DNA of 64,000 bases, from the NCBI GenBank assembly GCA_911728455.2, contig OU452230.1, positions 1,042,300 through 1,106,299 of the forward strand. The letters run 5' to 3'. Made by a program: the position numbers and the translations under genes. Numbering within the stretch: position 1 is the stretch's first letter; each line of letters begins with the position of its first letter. The notes beneath the pieces were generated by a model. That model worked only from the letters and a program-made list of their open reading frames with translations. It was not told the origin of the DNA and ran no database searches. The DNA comes from Marthasterias glacialis (Eukaryota; Echinodermata; Asteroidea; Forcipulatida; Asteriidae). Of this stretch, positions 51,391 through 61,733 are shown one piece after another.

Positions 51391-52281
51391 ATGGAGCCCC
51401 TAAAGGGACATGAGGAAAAAAAATTGAGAGGTGAAAAAAAAATTTGAAAGGTGAAAAAAAAAAATTGAGGGGCTAAAAAGTTCGAAGAGCGATGTGACCA
51501 CGGATGCAGGGTACCCAGAGCAGTGCAACGTTTGACAGAAAGACTGAGGCTAAGAGTGTGATATGTCGTAAAGCATGTACACAGGCCAACAAATGCGAGT
51601 ATTACAACACTCAAAAGCAAGTAATGAGTCTACACAACTATGGAATTATAACTCACATAAATGTACCTTTTCCTAGATTGAGATCCCGTCCTTGCTTTCT
51701 AGCTTGAAGCATGAGACCTGAAACTCTCAGTTTCAGTCTTTCTGTCAAACGTTGCCCTGTTCTTGGTACCCTGCATACGGGTGCACCACACTACATAGGC
51801 TCCCATAGCAACTAATGCTAAAAGCTAAATATTCAAAAATACTTAAAAAATACTTAAAAGTCTCTCAGCCTCTAGAAAACATATCAAATAAATTTTCTGA
51901 CAACTGAACTTCATTTTTCATTTCCATTTTTTGTAGGTTAGAAGTTTTGGTAGGCTGATCCAAAATAAAAAAAAACCTGAACGAGTAAACTGGCCATACT
52001 TCATCTTGGAAAAATCACCTCTCATTTTTTTTTCAGTCGTCGAATTTTTTTATCACCTCTCATATTTTTTTTCCACTCGTCGAATTTTTTTTTTACCTCT
52101 CAAATTTTTTTTCCCCTCGTCGATTTTTTTTTTTTACCTCTCAATTTTTATCTCATGTCCCTTTGGTTTTGAAACCGTACTTCTGAATGGGCCATTTTTT
52201 TTTTCACGTGTCATCGCTCATCGAATTTTTGTTCATATCTCAAAATGTTGTTCCTTCCTCATGTCCCTTTAGGGGATCCGT
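51391..52281. mobile_element. Non-autonomous TIR element, unit 2 (891 bp)
   Basis: Same element as in unit 1: left end 51,391-51,415 (atggagcccctaaagggaca onward), right end 52,257-52,281, flanked by acaaatct at 51,383-51,390 and 52,282-52,289. It is the shortest version, since the minisatellite is reduced to about one copy (51,536-51,556). The right T-rich arm has gained extra acctctca...tcgtcgaa repeats. Shared flanks show insertion before the segmental duplication. Confidence 0.75.
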
Positions 52282-52289
52282 ACAAATCT

Positions 52290-52858
52290 TATCTAAGTCA
52301 TAATAAAAAATAAAAACAATTAAATGGAGGTATACCGTTACCGTTAAGGTAATACCGTATCGGAGGTATACCGTTACCGTTAAGATATATTATAGTATAA
52401 ATTTAATTTTGATTTACTTGTAAACATTGAGTCCGAAGTATCACGTGGGAATTCAAAACGAATGACAAAACTGGCGGCCATATTGGATCGGTCTATGATC
52501 TACATTCCAAGTCTCTGGTGTAGGCGTACATTTTATGAACTTTACGGTTTCCACGTGGTTGTTTTTACGAGTGCAGTAAACGAGATTGCCACACTTAGTT
52601 ATTAACGGGTCCCAACGTTGAAACACGAGCGAGTCTTGTACACACGAAGAGCCGGACTATGTTATGATAAAAACAAATTGTTGTCACTTTGAACATTTTG
52701 AAAAATAATAGTGCAAGTCCCTTGGTTTATATTTGTCTTTAGAAGTTATGTTATTGTGTCAACGTCCATTGCCGATGTAGTTGAAACTTACTGAAGGAAA
52801 AATTATATAAAAAACGTACAAACATTGCTTCCTTTTTTGAGTTTACAATTTGGATTCT
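52290..52858. other. 3' flanking DNA of GPCR copy 2
   Basis: Contains a local direct duplication of ggaggtataccgttaccgtt (near 52,326 and 52,364) shared with unit 3 but not unit 1, and the two CACGTG sites. Lacks ~60 bp present after 45,049 in unit 1. No gene seen. Confidence 0.5.
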
Positions 52859-53226
52859 TCAAAAGCGACACTTTCTGTTTATCAAAGTCATTAATAATAG
52901 AACAGGATACAAGTAAACTCTGCCAAAAACAATCATTACAATACTGTACAAGTTAAAAAATTTAGGTGTGCTTTTTTTTACCGTGTTCTTAGAAGCATAC
53001 TTAAATGTTGGCAAAAAGGCGGGATAATTGTTACTCAGCTTGTTTGCTTCTGACATACTTTTCTGATACTGTTCTTGATGGCTTATTTTCTGTGCCGGTG
53101 ATGTTGCCGATGATGAAGACGCTGCCTTCGATGAAAAAAAACCATAAGTGCCTATGCTGCTGTTATGCTGAAGGTGATGGTGTTGCTGCTGTGCCATTGA
53201 CAAAGATGCTGGTGTTTGGTGCTGTG

Positions 53227-53642
53227 TCAATGATGAAGATGAGGATGCTGATGCTGTGTCAATGATGAAGATGAAGGTGCTGATGATGTGTCAATGATGA
53301 AGATGAAGGTGCTGATGCTGTGTCAATGATGAAGATGAAGGTGCTGATGCTGTGTCAATGATGAAGATGAAGGTGCTGATGCTGTGTCAATGATGAAGAT
53401 GAAGGTGCTGATGATGTGTTAATGATGAAGATGAGGATGCTGATGCTGTGTCAATGATGAAGATGAAGGTGCTGATGATGTGTTAATGATGAAGATGAAG
53501 GTGCTGATGCTGTGTCAATGATGAAGATGAAGGTGCTGATGCTGTGTCAATGATGAAGATGAAGGTGCTGATGCTGTGTCAATGATGAAGATGAAGGTGC
53601 TGATGATGTGTTAATGATGAAGATGAGGATGCTGATGCTGTT
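53227..53642. repeat. 32-bp minisatellite, unit 2 only
   Basis: About 13 tandem copies of a 32-bp unit (tcaatgatgaagatgaaggt plus gctgatgctgtg) immediately downstream of GPCR copy 2 on its strand. Units 1 and 3 carry only one. The period is not a multiple of three, so any reading frame through it would shift at each repeat, which argues that it is non-coding. Confidence 0.9.
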
Positions 53643-53838
53643 TCAATGAAAAGGGTGGTAGTGCTGCTGACGATGATGATGAAGGTGGTGTCGATGGTGC
53701 TGTGTCAATGATAAAAACGCTGGTGTTGGTGCTGTGTCAATAATGAAGATGAACGAAGATAAGATGCTGGTGCTGGTGCTGGTGCTGATGATGATGAAGG
53801 TGATGGTACTAGTTAACAAAATCCCGGTGTAGAATTGG

Positions 53839-54969
53839 TTAATTCTTTCGTAATGACAGAATGAATTTCAGTGAATCTGAAGGTTCTTGTATTTCAGAGT
53901 AACGGCATTTAATTATCTTCCGCATTACCACTTTGAACTGTGGATGATTGAGTGCGTAGATGATGGGGTTTACACAGCTGTTGAAAATAGTTATGGTGGC
54001 TCCGTAGAGAACAAACTTACGACTGGATGGTATAGCGAAAGAGATGGAGTAAGGAGACAGTAACAGCGCGAAGATGCAAAAGACAAGGAAGAGGTTCTTG
54101 GTGATCGCTAGTTGCTGACGGCTGATGGCACGCCGGGTTTTCTTTGAGACGTGGTCAGCTTTGGTCACTGATGACTCCCCGGTGGCAACGGTGAAACTGG
54201 TGGAGGTTTCACCATCTGTGTAAGCCGCTGTGGAGTTTGACTTACTAGTCTTCACGGATCTGCTCTTCTTTTGCTTTCTGAAGTGCCGTTTGAGATGAAT
54301 GTAGAGTGCCGTGTAGCAACAGATGATGATGAGCATTGGGACTGGGTATAGACCCACAGACTGGGCCAGGTTGTATTCAGGACCTCGCGGATGACCATCT
54401 TTGTCTGAGCATGTATTGTCTTGTGGATCGTAACCAAAGGCACCAATGCCCAGAATCGGCGGGAGGAAAAACACAATACACGGGATAACCCAAGTCAAGG
54501 CGATCATGACGGTTACTTTACGCGGGGTGTACCACCAACTGTAGATGTTCATGGGTTGAGTGATGAGCACCATACGGTTCAAAGCTATGGAGGCCAAAGT
54601 GTAGAGACTCGCACCAAGACCAGTGTAAATCTGAATGGCAGCAATGACACAAGGGACCTCCGTCTCCAAGGGCCAGCTTTCACGGCTTACCAAAGCTATG
54701 CAAATCCACGGGAAGGAGAGACTGGTCCAGAAATCAGCCACGCTGAGGTTGACCACGAAGGCGTTGGTCACGGTGCGGAGTTTCTTAGACAGGATGACGG
54801 ACCAGATGACAAGACTGTTTCCTACGAGGCCCAGGATGCAGGCTAAGATCCAGAAAAAGATTAAGCCTAAACGAGCCTCGTAGGGGTAGAGGGAAGAGTA
54901 GACGCTTGTCCGAAGGGTGTCATTGCTTTTGGGCAGAGATATGTTGTCCATGTTGTCCATGTTGTTCAT
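53839..54969 (-). CDS. Class A GPCR, moody/Tre1/melatonin-receptor-like, copy 2
   Basis: 376-residue paralogue of the receptor at 45,815, intact from ATG at 54,969 to the stop. All structural landmarks are retained: seven helices, GNSLV, SVADF, the Cys pair, NRM at the end of helix 3, a long basic third inner loop and NPIIY. Differences from copy 1 are few: NIS for NLS and K for Q in the N-terminus, one Arg fewer before TSVYSS, V in GLVGNS, F in SFPW (helix 2), V in KVTVMI, K in TSKSN, SPYSISFA for SPYFISLA in helix 6, and V in FVLYG. The helix 6 change could affect the outer binding pocket; this is inference. TATA-like TATAAAG lies 50 bp before the ATG. Confidence 0.9.
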   Translation of the reverse strand: MNNMDNMDNISLPKSNDTLRTSVYSSLYPYEARLGLIFFWILACILGLVGNSLVIWSVILSKKLRTVTNAFVVNLSVADFWTSLSFPWICIALVSRESWPLETEVPCVIAAIQIYTGLGASLYTLASIALNRMVLITQPMNIYSWWYTPRKVTVMIALTWVIPCIVFFLPPILGIGAFGYDPQDNTCSDKDGHPRGPEYNLAQSVGLYPVPMLIIICCYTALYIHLKRHFRKQKKSRSVKTSKSNSTAAYTDGETSTSFTVATGESSVTKADHVSKKTRRAISRQQLAITKNLFLVFCIFALLLSPYSISFAIPSSRKFVLYGATITIFNSCVNPIIYALNHPQFKVVMRKIIKCRYSEIQEPSDSLKFILSLRKN

Positions 54970-55012
54970 ATTCAAGTCACACTACATCTAACATCGATTC
55001 CAGTCATGGACG

Positions 55013-55019
55013 CTTTATA
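55013..55019 (-). promoter_or_regulatory. TATA-like site upstream of GPCR copy 2
   Basis: TATAAAG on minus, 50 bp before the ATG as in the other units. The flanking base after it differs (ggttataaag for cgcttataaag), while the core is kept. Confidence 0.35.
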
Positions 55020-55079
55020 ACCGGGTTTGTTGGCAACGGAGCGAGATAAACATCTTATAAAAACAATTGCCAATTTTGG

Positions 55080-55457
55080 TTGTAATGAAAGGGAAAGGTT
55101 TTGCAATTATCGAATGAGGAAACACTCGAAACTGGGTAAACCATGACCTTTGCAACTGCTAGCATCCACGTTTGATGTTACGTTCCGCTTCCACAAGGCT
55201 GATTTGTGTTATAGTTCTGGACGTGGTTAATGAATATAGACCAGTGACCACATCTAAACTTAATGGTTGGGAGGGCTAGGTATTTGGCAACAAAGCACAT
55301 CACCAAAGTATTTTTGTTTCGAGCAGGAGTGGGAAGTATCGAGTATACATTAACTTTATCATACATCGGTGTAGAGTAAGGGACAAAAACATCTTAATTT
55401 GTTTTTTTCCTCTTCCATTTAATACTTTAGAAAACAATTAGTAGCCCCATTGCTTGT
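55080..55457. other. 5' flank of GPCR copy 2, nothing recognised
   Basis: Conserved with units 1 and 3. Holds the empty target site for the 125-bp insertion seen in unit 3 (near 55,217). No supported gene. Confidence 0.5.
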
Positions 55458-55532
55458 TAGCGAAGTGGCTGATGGGAAGTCTGGTACACCGTGTTCACGT
55501 TAGTGTCGTTTATAGATTGTGGGTTGGAATCC
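55458..55532 (+). repeat. tRNA-like relic, unit 2
   Basis: A-box-like tagcgaagtgg at 55,458-55,468 and B-box-like ggttggaatcc at 55,522-55,532, unchanged from unit 1. Confidence 0.45.
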
Positions 55533-56374
55533 CAGAGTGGTTAAAGTAAAGCGCCAACATAAAGATCTTTAACAGTTTTGTATCGTGGAAGTATGTGAGC
55601 AAGCATACATTATCATTACAAAGGGATGACCAGAGGATAATGGCCTTACAGCTTGAAGTCTTTTTGGGGGGACATTGTTGGACTAACAACCGTCCACACA
55701 AGTTTTTTTCACGAATAAGAAAAATATCCTCCCTTTTTGATTAAAAATTAGCAAAGCTTAAACATGCACTGACTACTTGTTAAATGGTGGGCTTTACGTG
55801 AAAAGAAATATTAACGCTACTTTATTGCTTGAGAAAAACGACCAGCAAATGTTAAAGATGTTTCAATTTCTTGTTTTTGTTTTCTTTTGACATTGTAATG
55901 ATGTCCTCAACATGTGTGACTCTTCGCCAAGATTATTTTGAGGGCACAGGGTGGACTTGACATCCTGTGGCCTCCGAGTCCCTCAGATTTGAATATAAAA
56001 AGTAACTGAAGCAATTATCTCAAAAGTGCTTTGAGCACAGAAAAAGACAAAGAAAACTAAATACATGTAATTGTATTTCAAAGACCCAAAATGTCAATAC
56101 ATGTACACTGTTCCATCTTAATAATTATTCAATCTTGAAAACTGTTGATTAACTTACAATTTTAAATCAAACTAACATGCCTCAGGCCATGCTCAGAGGT
56201 GTTTATTGCAGCATACCACGATGCGCAGCAATACAATAAAACACTGCTCTTCCTGACAATGAGTTTCTTTGAGTTTTACTTCCATCATGTGAATGTTACA
56301 TTCCGTGCCATACCCCCTAGCTGTTTGCCGCGCTCAGCCCGGCAAGCAGAAGTTGCGATGATCGAAATAACAAC

Positions 56375-56410
56375 ATGGCTGATGAACAATATGGACAGTC
56401 TGGGGTAAGT
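56375..56410 (+). CDS. Candidate first coding exon with splice donor (unit 3)
   Basis: ATG at 56,375 in a favourable context (acaacATGG) opens ten codons, MADEQYGQSG, ending exactly at a strong splice donor (GGG then GTAAGT at 56,405-56,410). A tataaaa motif lies at about 55,993. If real, this is the 5' end of a plus-strand gene whose next exon lies beyond the window, since no acceptor-linked coding exon was recognised before 64,000. Unit 2 has CTG for the start, and unit 1 has CTG plus an in-frame TAG. The family is not identifiable from ten residues, and chance is a serious alternative. Confidence 0.3.
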
Positions 56411-56914
56411 TTTTGCTCGTTTTTTCTTGCAAACATTTTCTCGATAATGTTTTAAGCGTTCTAAATTGATTCATTACACATTGAAGATCAAATCCGTGTT
56501 TTTAGAATGTGTATCAAAATTTCGAAAAGTGGTAAAAACTGGGCAATTCTGGTCATTAGTCTGGCACTTTTGGCAAACGATTGTGTGTGTTGTGTCGTAA
56601 CCCTCCGGTCTCCGACCTTCGCCGGGAGGATGGAGGGTTACGATCATCTCAACTAGGCAAACAGCTAGTATTCTTGAATATGTTGCTATTTTGCTTTGAA
56701 CTTTGGATCCGATCGTCAAACTTCACACACAGAGTCACACACACACCGACAGCAACTCGCGTCTGCCAATGATCGATAGTGGATTGTTTACACTCGTAAT
56801 AGCGCGCCCTCTTAAGGCTTAATTTAACCAACTTGACCAGTTCTCACTAACGTCTTGGCAATCCTTCAGCAATGGGCTAACTTTTCCTTTGTTATGGCTC
56901 CACAGCCTTTCTTA

Positions 56915-57037
56915 TGGAACCAACCAGCGCGCAATCGCAGAAATAAATTTATATAAATTATTATGTGACCTAGGGTTATGTTTGTTAATAATAAATTATG
57001 TAAATTTATTTCTGCGATCGCGTGCTGATTGATTCCC
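56915..57037. mobile_element. Hairpin (MITE-like) element, unit 3
   Basis: Same 123-bp fold-back element as in unit 2, arms 56,915-56,951 and 57,001-57,037, with a few private substitutions (tatggaacc, cgtgctgattgattcc). Confidence 0.65.
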
Positions 57038-57315
57038 CTGTATTGGCTCAATATTAAAAAAAAATTCACATCTCCCGAAAAACACGATGGTTTTCATAAT
57101 CAATACGTCATATGAAAGGGCTAAATAAACTTGACAAAATTTACAAAATAAGCGACCCCAAGTTGACAATGTCTTCTGGTTCACACCGGAAATTGAAGTG
57201 AAAACATTTTTCCCAGCCTCGTTTTGGGCTGTAGAGCAAAATTAGTTGAGAATTTGAGAAACGGTTTTAGTGGATGGAATATTCTTTGAAATATAAACAT
57301 CAAAACTGTAATCAA

Positions 57316-57335
57316 TGACGTCATCACCACGTGAC
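57316..57335. promoter_or_regulatory. CRE and E-box pair, unit 3
   Basis: TGACGTCA at 57,316-57,323 and CACGTGAC at 57,328-57,335, unchanged from units 1 and 2. Confidence 0.35.
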
Positions 57336-59357
57336 CGTGGAAAATAACCACATTTCGAACTACCAATTATGTGTGAAAAAGTATGAAAAGTATGAAAAGG
57401 TGAAAAAGTGTGAAAAGTATGTGTGAAACTTTCGTCATCTTTTGAATATAAATAATCCATGTAAAAAAGATAACTGGATGGTTTCATGTAAATCACATTG
57501 ACCAAAATCTTAGAAATGACACAAATAAATTTTCATCCAACTTTGGAGGCACATAAAAAATTGTGTATGTCCTATTTGTCTTCTGCGATTTTGTGTGTTA
57601 AGATTGCTCTTCAAATGAGTAATACACATAAGACAATTCATTTGTTAATTGTTAATCTTTAATAAGATATTACCGCTTCATTTGGAGTAAAAAACGCGGA
57701 CATTCCTACACGAAGTCCAAAATCCCTAAAAACGCAGTAGTTTTAACTAACAAAGCTCAATGCGCGCACTATGCTGAAAGCACTTTATCGTGACTGAGTG
57801 AGTATACTGCTATTGCACGCCCATTTTGTACATGTACACGTACATTGGCCTCGCGTCCTGCGTGTAGCAAGATTTGGCACCGCCCATTACCGCAGCCGTC
57901 CATCAAAATCTCGTTAACGGTCCAATTTACATTGAGCATTCTTATTCAACTTTTCCCCATCGATTACAATTGAATTGAAAGTGAACTGAGCCTTGCAACT
58001 CTAAAGCATTTGAGCCATAACATTAACACATCTTTGAATGCAAATTGCAAATGTTTTTTTTCCGGCCTTCTGAAAAAAAACTAGCTAGCTTGCCCGGTGG
58101 ATAGCAGTTGAAGTTTGAGAAGCGTCCGCCCAGGCAGATGCCGGATGTAAATAGTGTGCTCCTGTTACGAAGTCACATATCAAAATGAAACAACATAACA
58201 GAACATTAAAGGGAAGGACCAATAATAGAAAAGAATGTAAATGGAGTCAAGTTTAGGAACAAGAAATCAAAAGTTATTTAATATAATACCAAATTAGCAA
58301 TAAAAATTACATACAAGAGACATAAAGGGGAATTTAAATAAATACATCGAGATGAATATAAATGTGGTGAGAAAATAACGAGAACGTGAGGGACAAATGA
58401 AGGGGGGGGAGGTACCTCCAATGGTAAGAAACTAGGCCAGGGTTTTGCGATGATGATGAAGATGTGTCACGGTCCGGTCTTTTGGGATGTCGAGAGTGTC
58501 TTGCGGAAGATCAGCGTCAAGGGGAAGCCGGAACCAGCAAGGAGAATCCCAGGAGACGACGTCGTCGAAGACTTAACGGTGGTGAGGGTTGGTGAAGGAC
58601 ATCCAAGGGGGGTATGGTAGTGAAGGTTGTCATCGGCCACGCCTCACGGCTGGTGGTCAATGTGGGGCTCTCCGTGGTTGAACTCTGGAAACCAAGGCTT
58701 AGAATATAGTGATCAACGGCCGAACAGTCATTTTAAACGAACGATTACTGGAAGGAATTTTAAAGTCCATTTGCAGAAGTGATCGGGGACAAGTGGACAC
58801 AAAACAAAGTCGTAGTCGCGATCACCACATACTTATTACATAAGATTACGTACTAGATAGGAATTCTTAACAGCTCCACACAAAAATACATAATGCAGGA
58901 TGGATTTCTTTTCAGGGACCATGTTTAATGCACTTCTACGTGCATCTGAATTTTTTTGTGGGGAGGGTTTGGTTTTTTATCAAAGGCACACGACAAGACA
59001 ACATGTTGTAATCACTTTTCCATTAGTTTTATTTGCTATACTAAATAAAACAATTTAAAAACTACAGTTCTCTGTGAGCACCTAGCTAGGTGTGAAATAT
59101 ATATGTAGGGCCTATACCTTATCTGTACAATAATTAGCTATTTGATATGGTGGCTTTAAAGAGACATCGATATTACGCAAATACTTACATTATTATTTAC
59201 AATTTGGGACACAAAAATTATACGCCACTATTTGCGCAAATATTAACGGCTTTGGCCTAAGTTGCAAATATGTACACCTATTTTGGCGGGTCGGGGCACG
59301 ATCAATCCGACAATTTTGCTTCACTACCAAATTTTGTGACTTTTTCTATACAAATCT

Positions 59358-60485
59358 ACGGAGCCCTTAAAGGGACATGAGGAAAAAAAATTGAGAGGTG
59401 AAAAAAATATTTTGAAAGGTGAAAAAAAAAATTGAGGGGCGAAAAAAAAAAAAAAAATTGAGAGGCGAAAAAGTTCGAAGAGCGATGTGACCACGGATGA
59501 AGGGTACCCAGAGCAGTGTAACGTTTGACAGAAAGACTGAGGCTAAGACAGAAAGACTGAGACTAAGACAGAAAGACTGAGACTAAGACAGAAAGACTGA
59601 GACTAAGACAGAAAGACTGAGACTAAGACAGAAAGACTGAGACTAAGACAGAAAGACTGAGACTAAGACAGAAAGACTGAGACTAAGACAGAAAGACTGA
59701 GACTAAGACAGAAAGACTGAGACTAAGACAGAAAGACTGAGACTGAGACAGAAAGACTGAGACTAAGACAGAAAGACTGAGACTAAGACAGAGAGACTTA
59801 GACTAAGACAGAAAGACTGAGACTAAGAGTGTGATATGTCGTAAAGCAAGTACACAGGCCAACAAATGCGAGTATATTACAACACTCAATAGCAAGTAAT
59901 GAGTCTACACAACTATGGAATTATAACTAACATAAATGTACCTTTTCCTAGATTGAGATCCCGTCCTTGCTTTCTAGCTTGAAGCATGAGACCTGAAACT
60001 CTCAGTTTTAGTCTTTCTGTCAAACGTTGCCCTGTTCTTGGTACCCTGCATACGGGTGCACCACACTAAAATTAATAGGCTCCCATAGCAACTAATGCTA
60101 AAAGCTAAATATTCAAAAATACTTAAAAAATACTTAAAAGTCTCTCAGCCTCTAGAAAACATATCAAATATATTTTCTGACAACTGAACTTCATTTTTCA
60201 TTTCCATTTTTTGTAGGTTAGAAGTTTTGGTAGGCTGATCCAAAATAAAAAAAACCTGAACGAGTAAACTGGCCATACTTCATCTTGGAAAAATCACCTC
60301 TCATTTTTTTTTCACTCGTCGAATTTTTTTTTTTTACCTCTCAATTTTTTTCTCATGTCCCTTTGGTTTTGAAACCGTACTTCTGATGCCATTTTTTTTT
60401 CACGTGTCAACTTTTTTTTCGCTCATCGAATTTTTGTTCATATCTCAAAATTGTGTTCCTCCTCATGTCCCTTTAGAGGATCCGT
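59358..60485. mobile_element. Non-autonomous TIR element, unit 3 (1,128 bp)
   Basis: Left end 59,358-59,382, right end 60,461-60,485, flanked by acaaatct at 59,350-59,357 and 60,486-60,493. Contains about 15 copies of the 20-bp minisatellite. No coding capacity. Same insertion site as in units 1 and 2. Confidence 0.75.
59529..59828. repeat. 20-bp minisatellite, unit 3
   Basis: About 15 copies of the agactaagacagaaagactg unit, more homogeneous than in unit 1, where agaccgaaacta variants are common. This suggests more recent expansion or homogenisation. Confidence 0.9.
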
Positions 60486-60493
60486 ACAAATCT

Positions 60494-61733
60494 TATCTAG
60501 GTCATAATAAAAAATAAAATCAATTAAATGGAGGTATACCGTTACCGTTAAGGTAATACCGTATCGGAGGTATACCGTTACCGTTAAGTTACATTATAGT
60601 ATAAATTTAATTTTGATTTACTTGTAAACATTGAGTCCGAAGTATCACGTGGGAATTCAAAACGAATGACAAAACTGGCGGCCGTATTGGATCGGTCTAT
60701 GATCTACATTCCAAGTCTCTGGTGTAGGCGTACATTTTATGAACTTTACGGTTTCCACGTGGTTGTTTTTACGAGTGCGGTAAACGAGATTGCCACACTT
60801 AGTTATTAACGGGTCCCAACGTTGGAATACGAGCCAGTCTTGTACACACGAAGAGCCGGACTATGTTATGATAAAAAACAAATTGTTGTCACTTTGAACA
60901 TTTCGAAAAATAACAGTGCAAGTCCTTTTGGTTTATATTTGTCTTTAGAAGTTATGTATTCTTTTGTATTCTATCTGTTTAAAAAACTATAGTTCAAAAT
61001 GAGTGAATAGACATAATATTATTATAAACATTGTGTCAACGTCCACTGCCGATGTAGTTGAAACTTACTGAAGGAAAAATTATATAAAAAACGTACAAAA
61101 ATTGCTTCCTCTTTTGAGTTTACAATTTGGATTCTTCAAAAGCGACCCTTTCTGTGTATCAAAGTCATTAATAATACAACAGGATACAAGTAAACTCTGC
61201 CAAAAGCCTATCATTACAATACTGTATAAGTTAACAAAATTTAGGTGTGCTTTTTTTTTACCGTGTTCTGAGAAGCATACTTAAATGTTGGCAAAAAGGC
61301 GGGATAATTGTTACTCAGCTTGTTTGCTTCTGACATACTTTTCTGATACTGTTCTTGATGGCTCATTTTCTGTGTTGGTGATGTTGCCGATGATGAAGAC
61401 GCTGCCGTCGATGAAAAAAAACCATAAGTGCCTATTCTGCTGTTATGCTGAAGGTGCTGGTGTTGCTGCTGTGCCATTGACAAAGATGCTGGTGTTTGGT
61501 GCTGTGTCAATGATGAAGATGAGGGTGCTGATGCTGTTTCAATGAAAAAGGTGGTAGTGCTGCTGACGATGATGATGAAGGTGGTGTCGATGGTGCTGTG
61601 TCAATGATAAAAACGCTGGTGTTGGTGCTGTGTCAAAAATGAAGATGACGAAGATAAGATGCTGGTACTGGTGCTGGTGCTGATGATGATGAAGTTGATG
61701 GTACTAGTTAACAAAATCCCGGTGTAGAATTTG
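60494..61733. other. 3' flank of GPCR copy 3
   Basis: Carries the duplicated ggaggtataccgttaccgtt motif (near 60,530 and 60,568), CACGTG sites, and the CAG/CAT-rich tract with a single copy of the 32-bp unit. The Gln/His/Ser-rich minus-strand frame found in units 1 and 2 is cut short here by one extra base in a T run near 61,252. No gene called. Confidence 0.5.

Larger units (their letters stand above)
47897..55917. repeat. Segmental duplication unit 2 (8,021 bp)
   Basis: Second tandem copy, colinear with unit 1. It differs by near-complete loss of the 20-bp minisatellite, expansion of a 32-bp minisatellite beside the GPCR, a deletion of about 60 bp after 52,747, and presence of the right arm of a hairpin at 49,022-49,058. 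Confidence 0.93.
56411..59349. other. Non-coding part of unit 3, left of the TIR element
   Basis: Counterpart of 40,075-43,016. Includes the inverted repeat with arms at 56,596-56,606 and 56,632-56,642, the hairpin at 56,915-57,037, the CRE/E-box at 57,316-57,335 and a GC-richer patch near 58,440-58,680 that has a short deletion (gaagatcagcgtcaag). A ~36-bp deletion near 56,759 removes sequence present in units 1 and 2. No supported gene. Confidence 0.6.
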
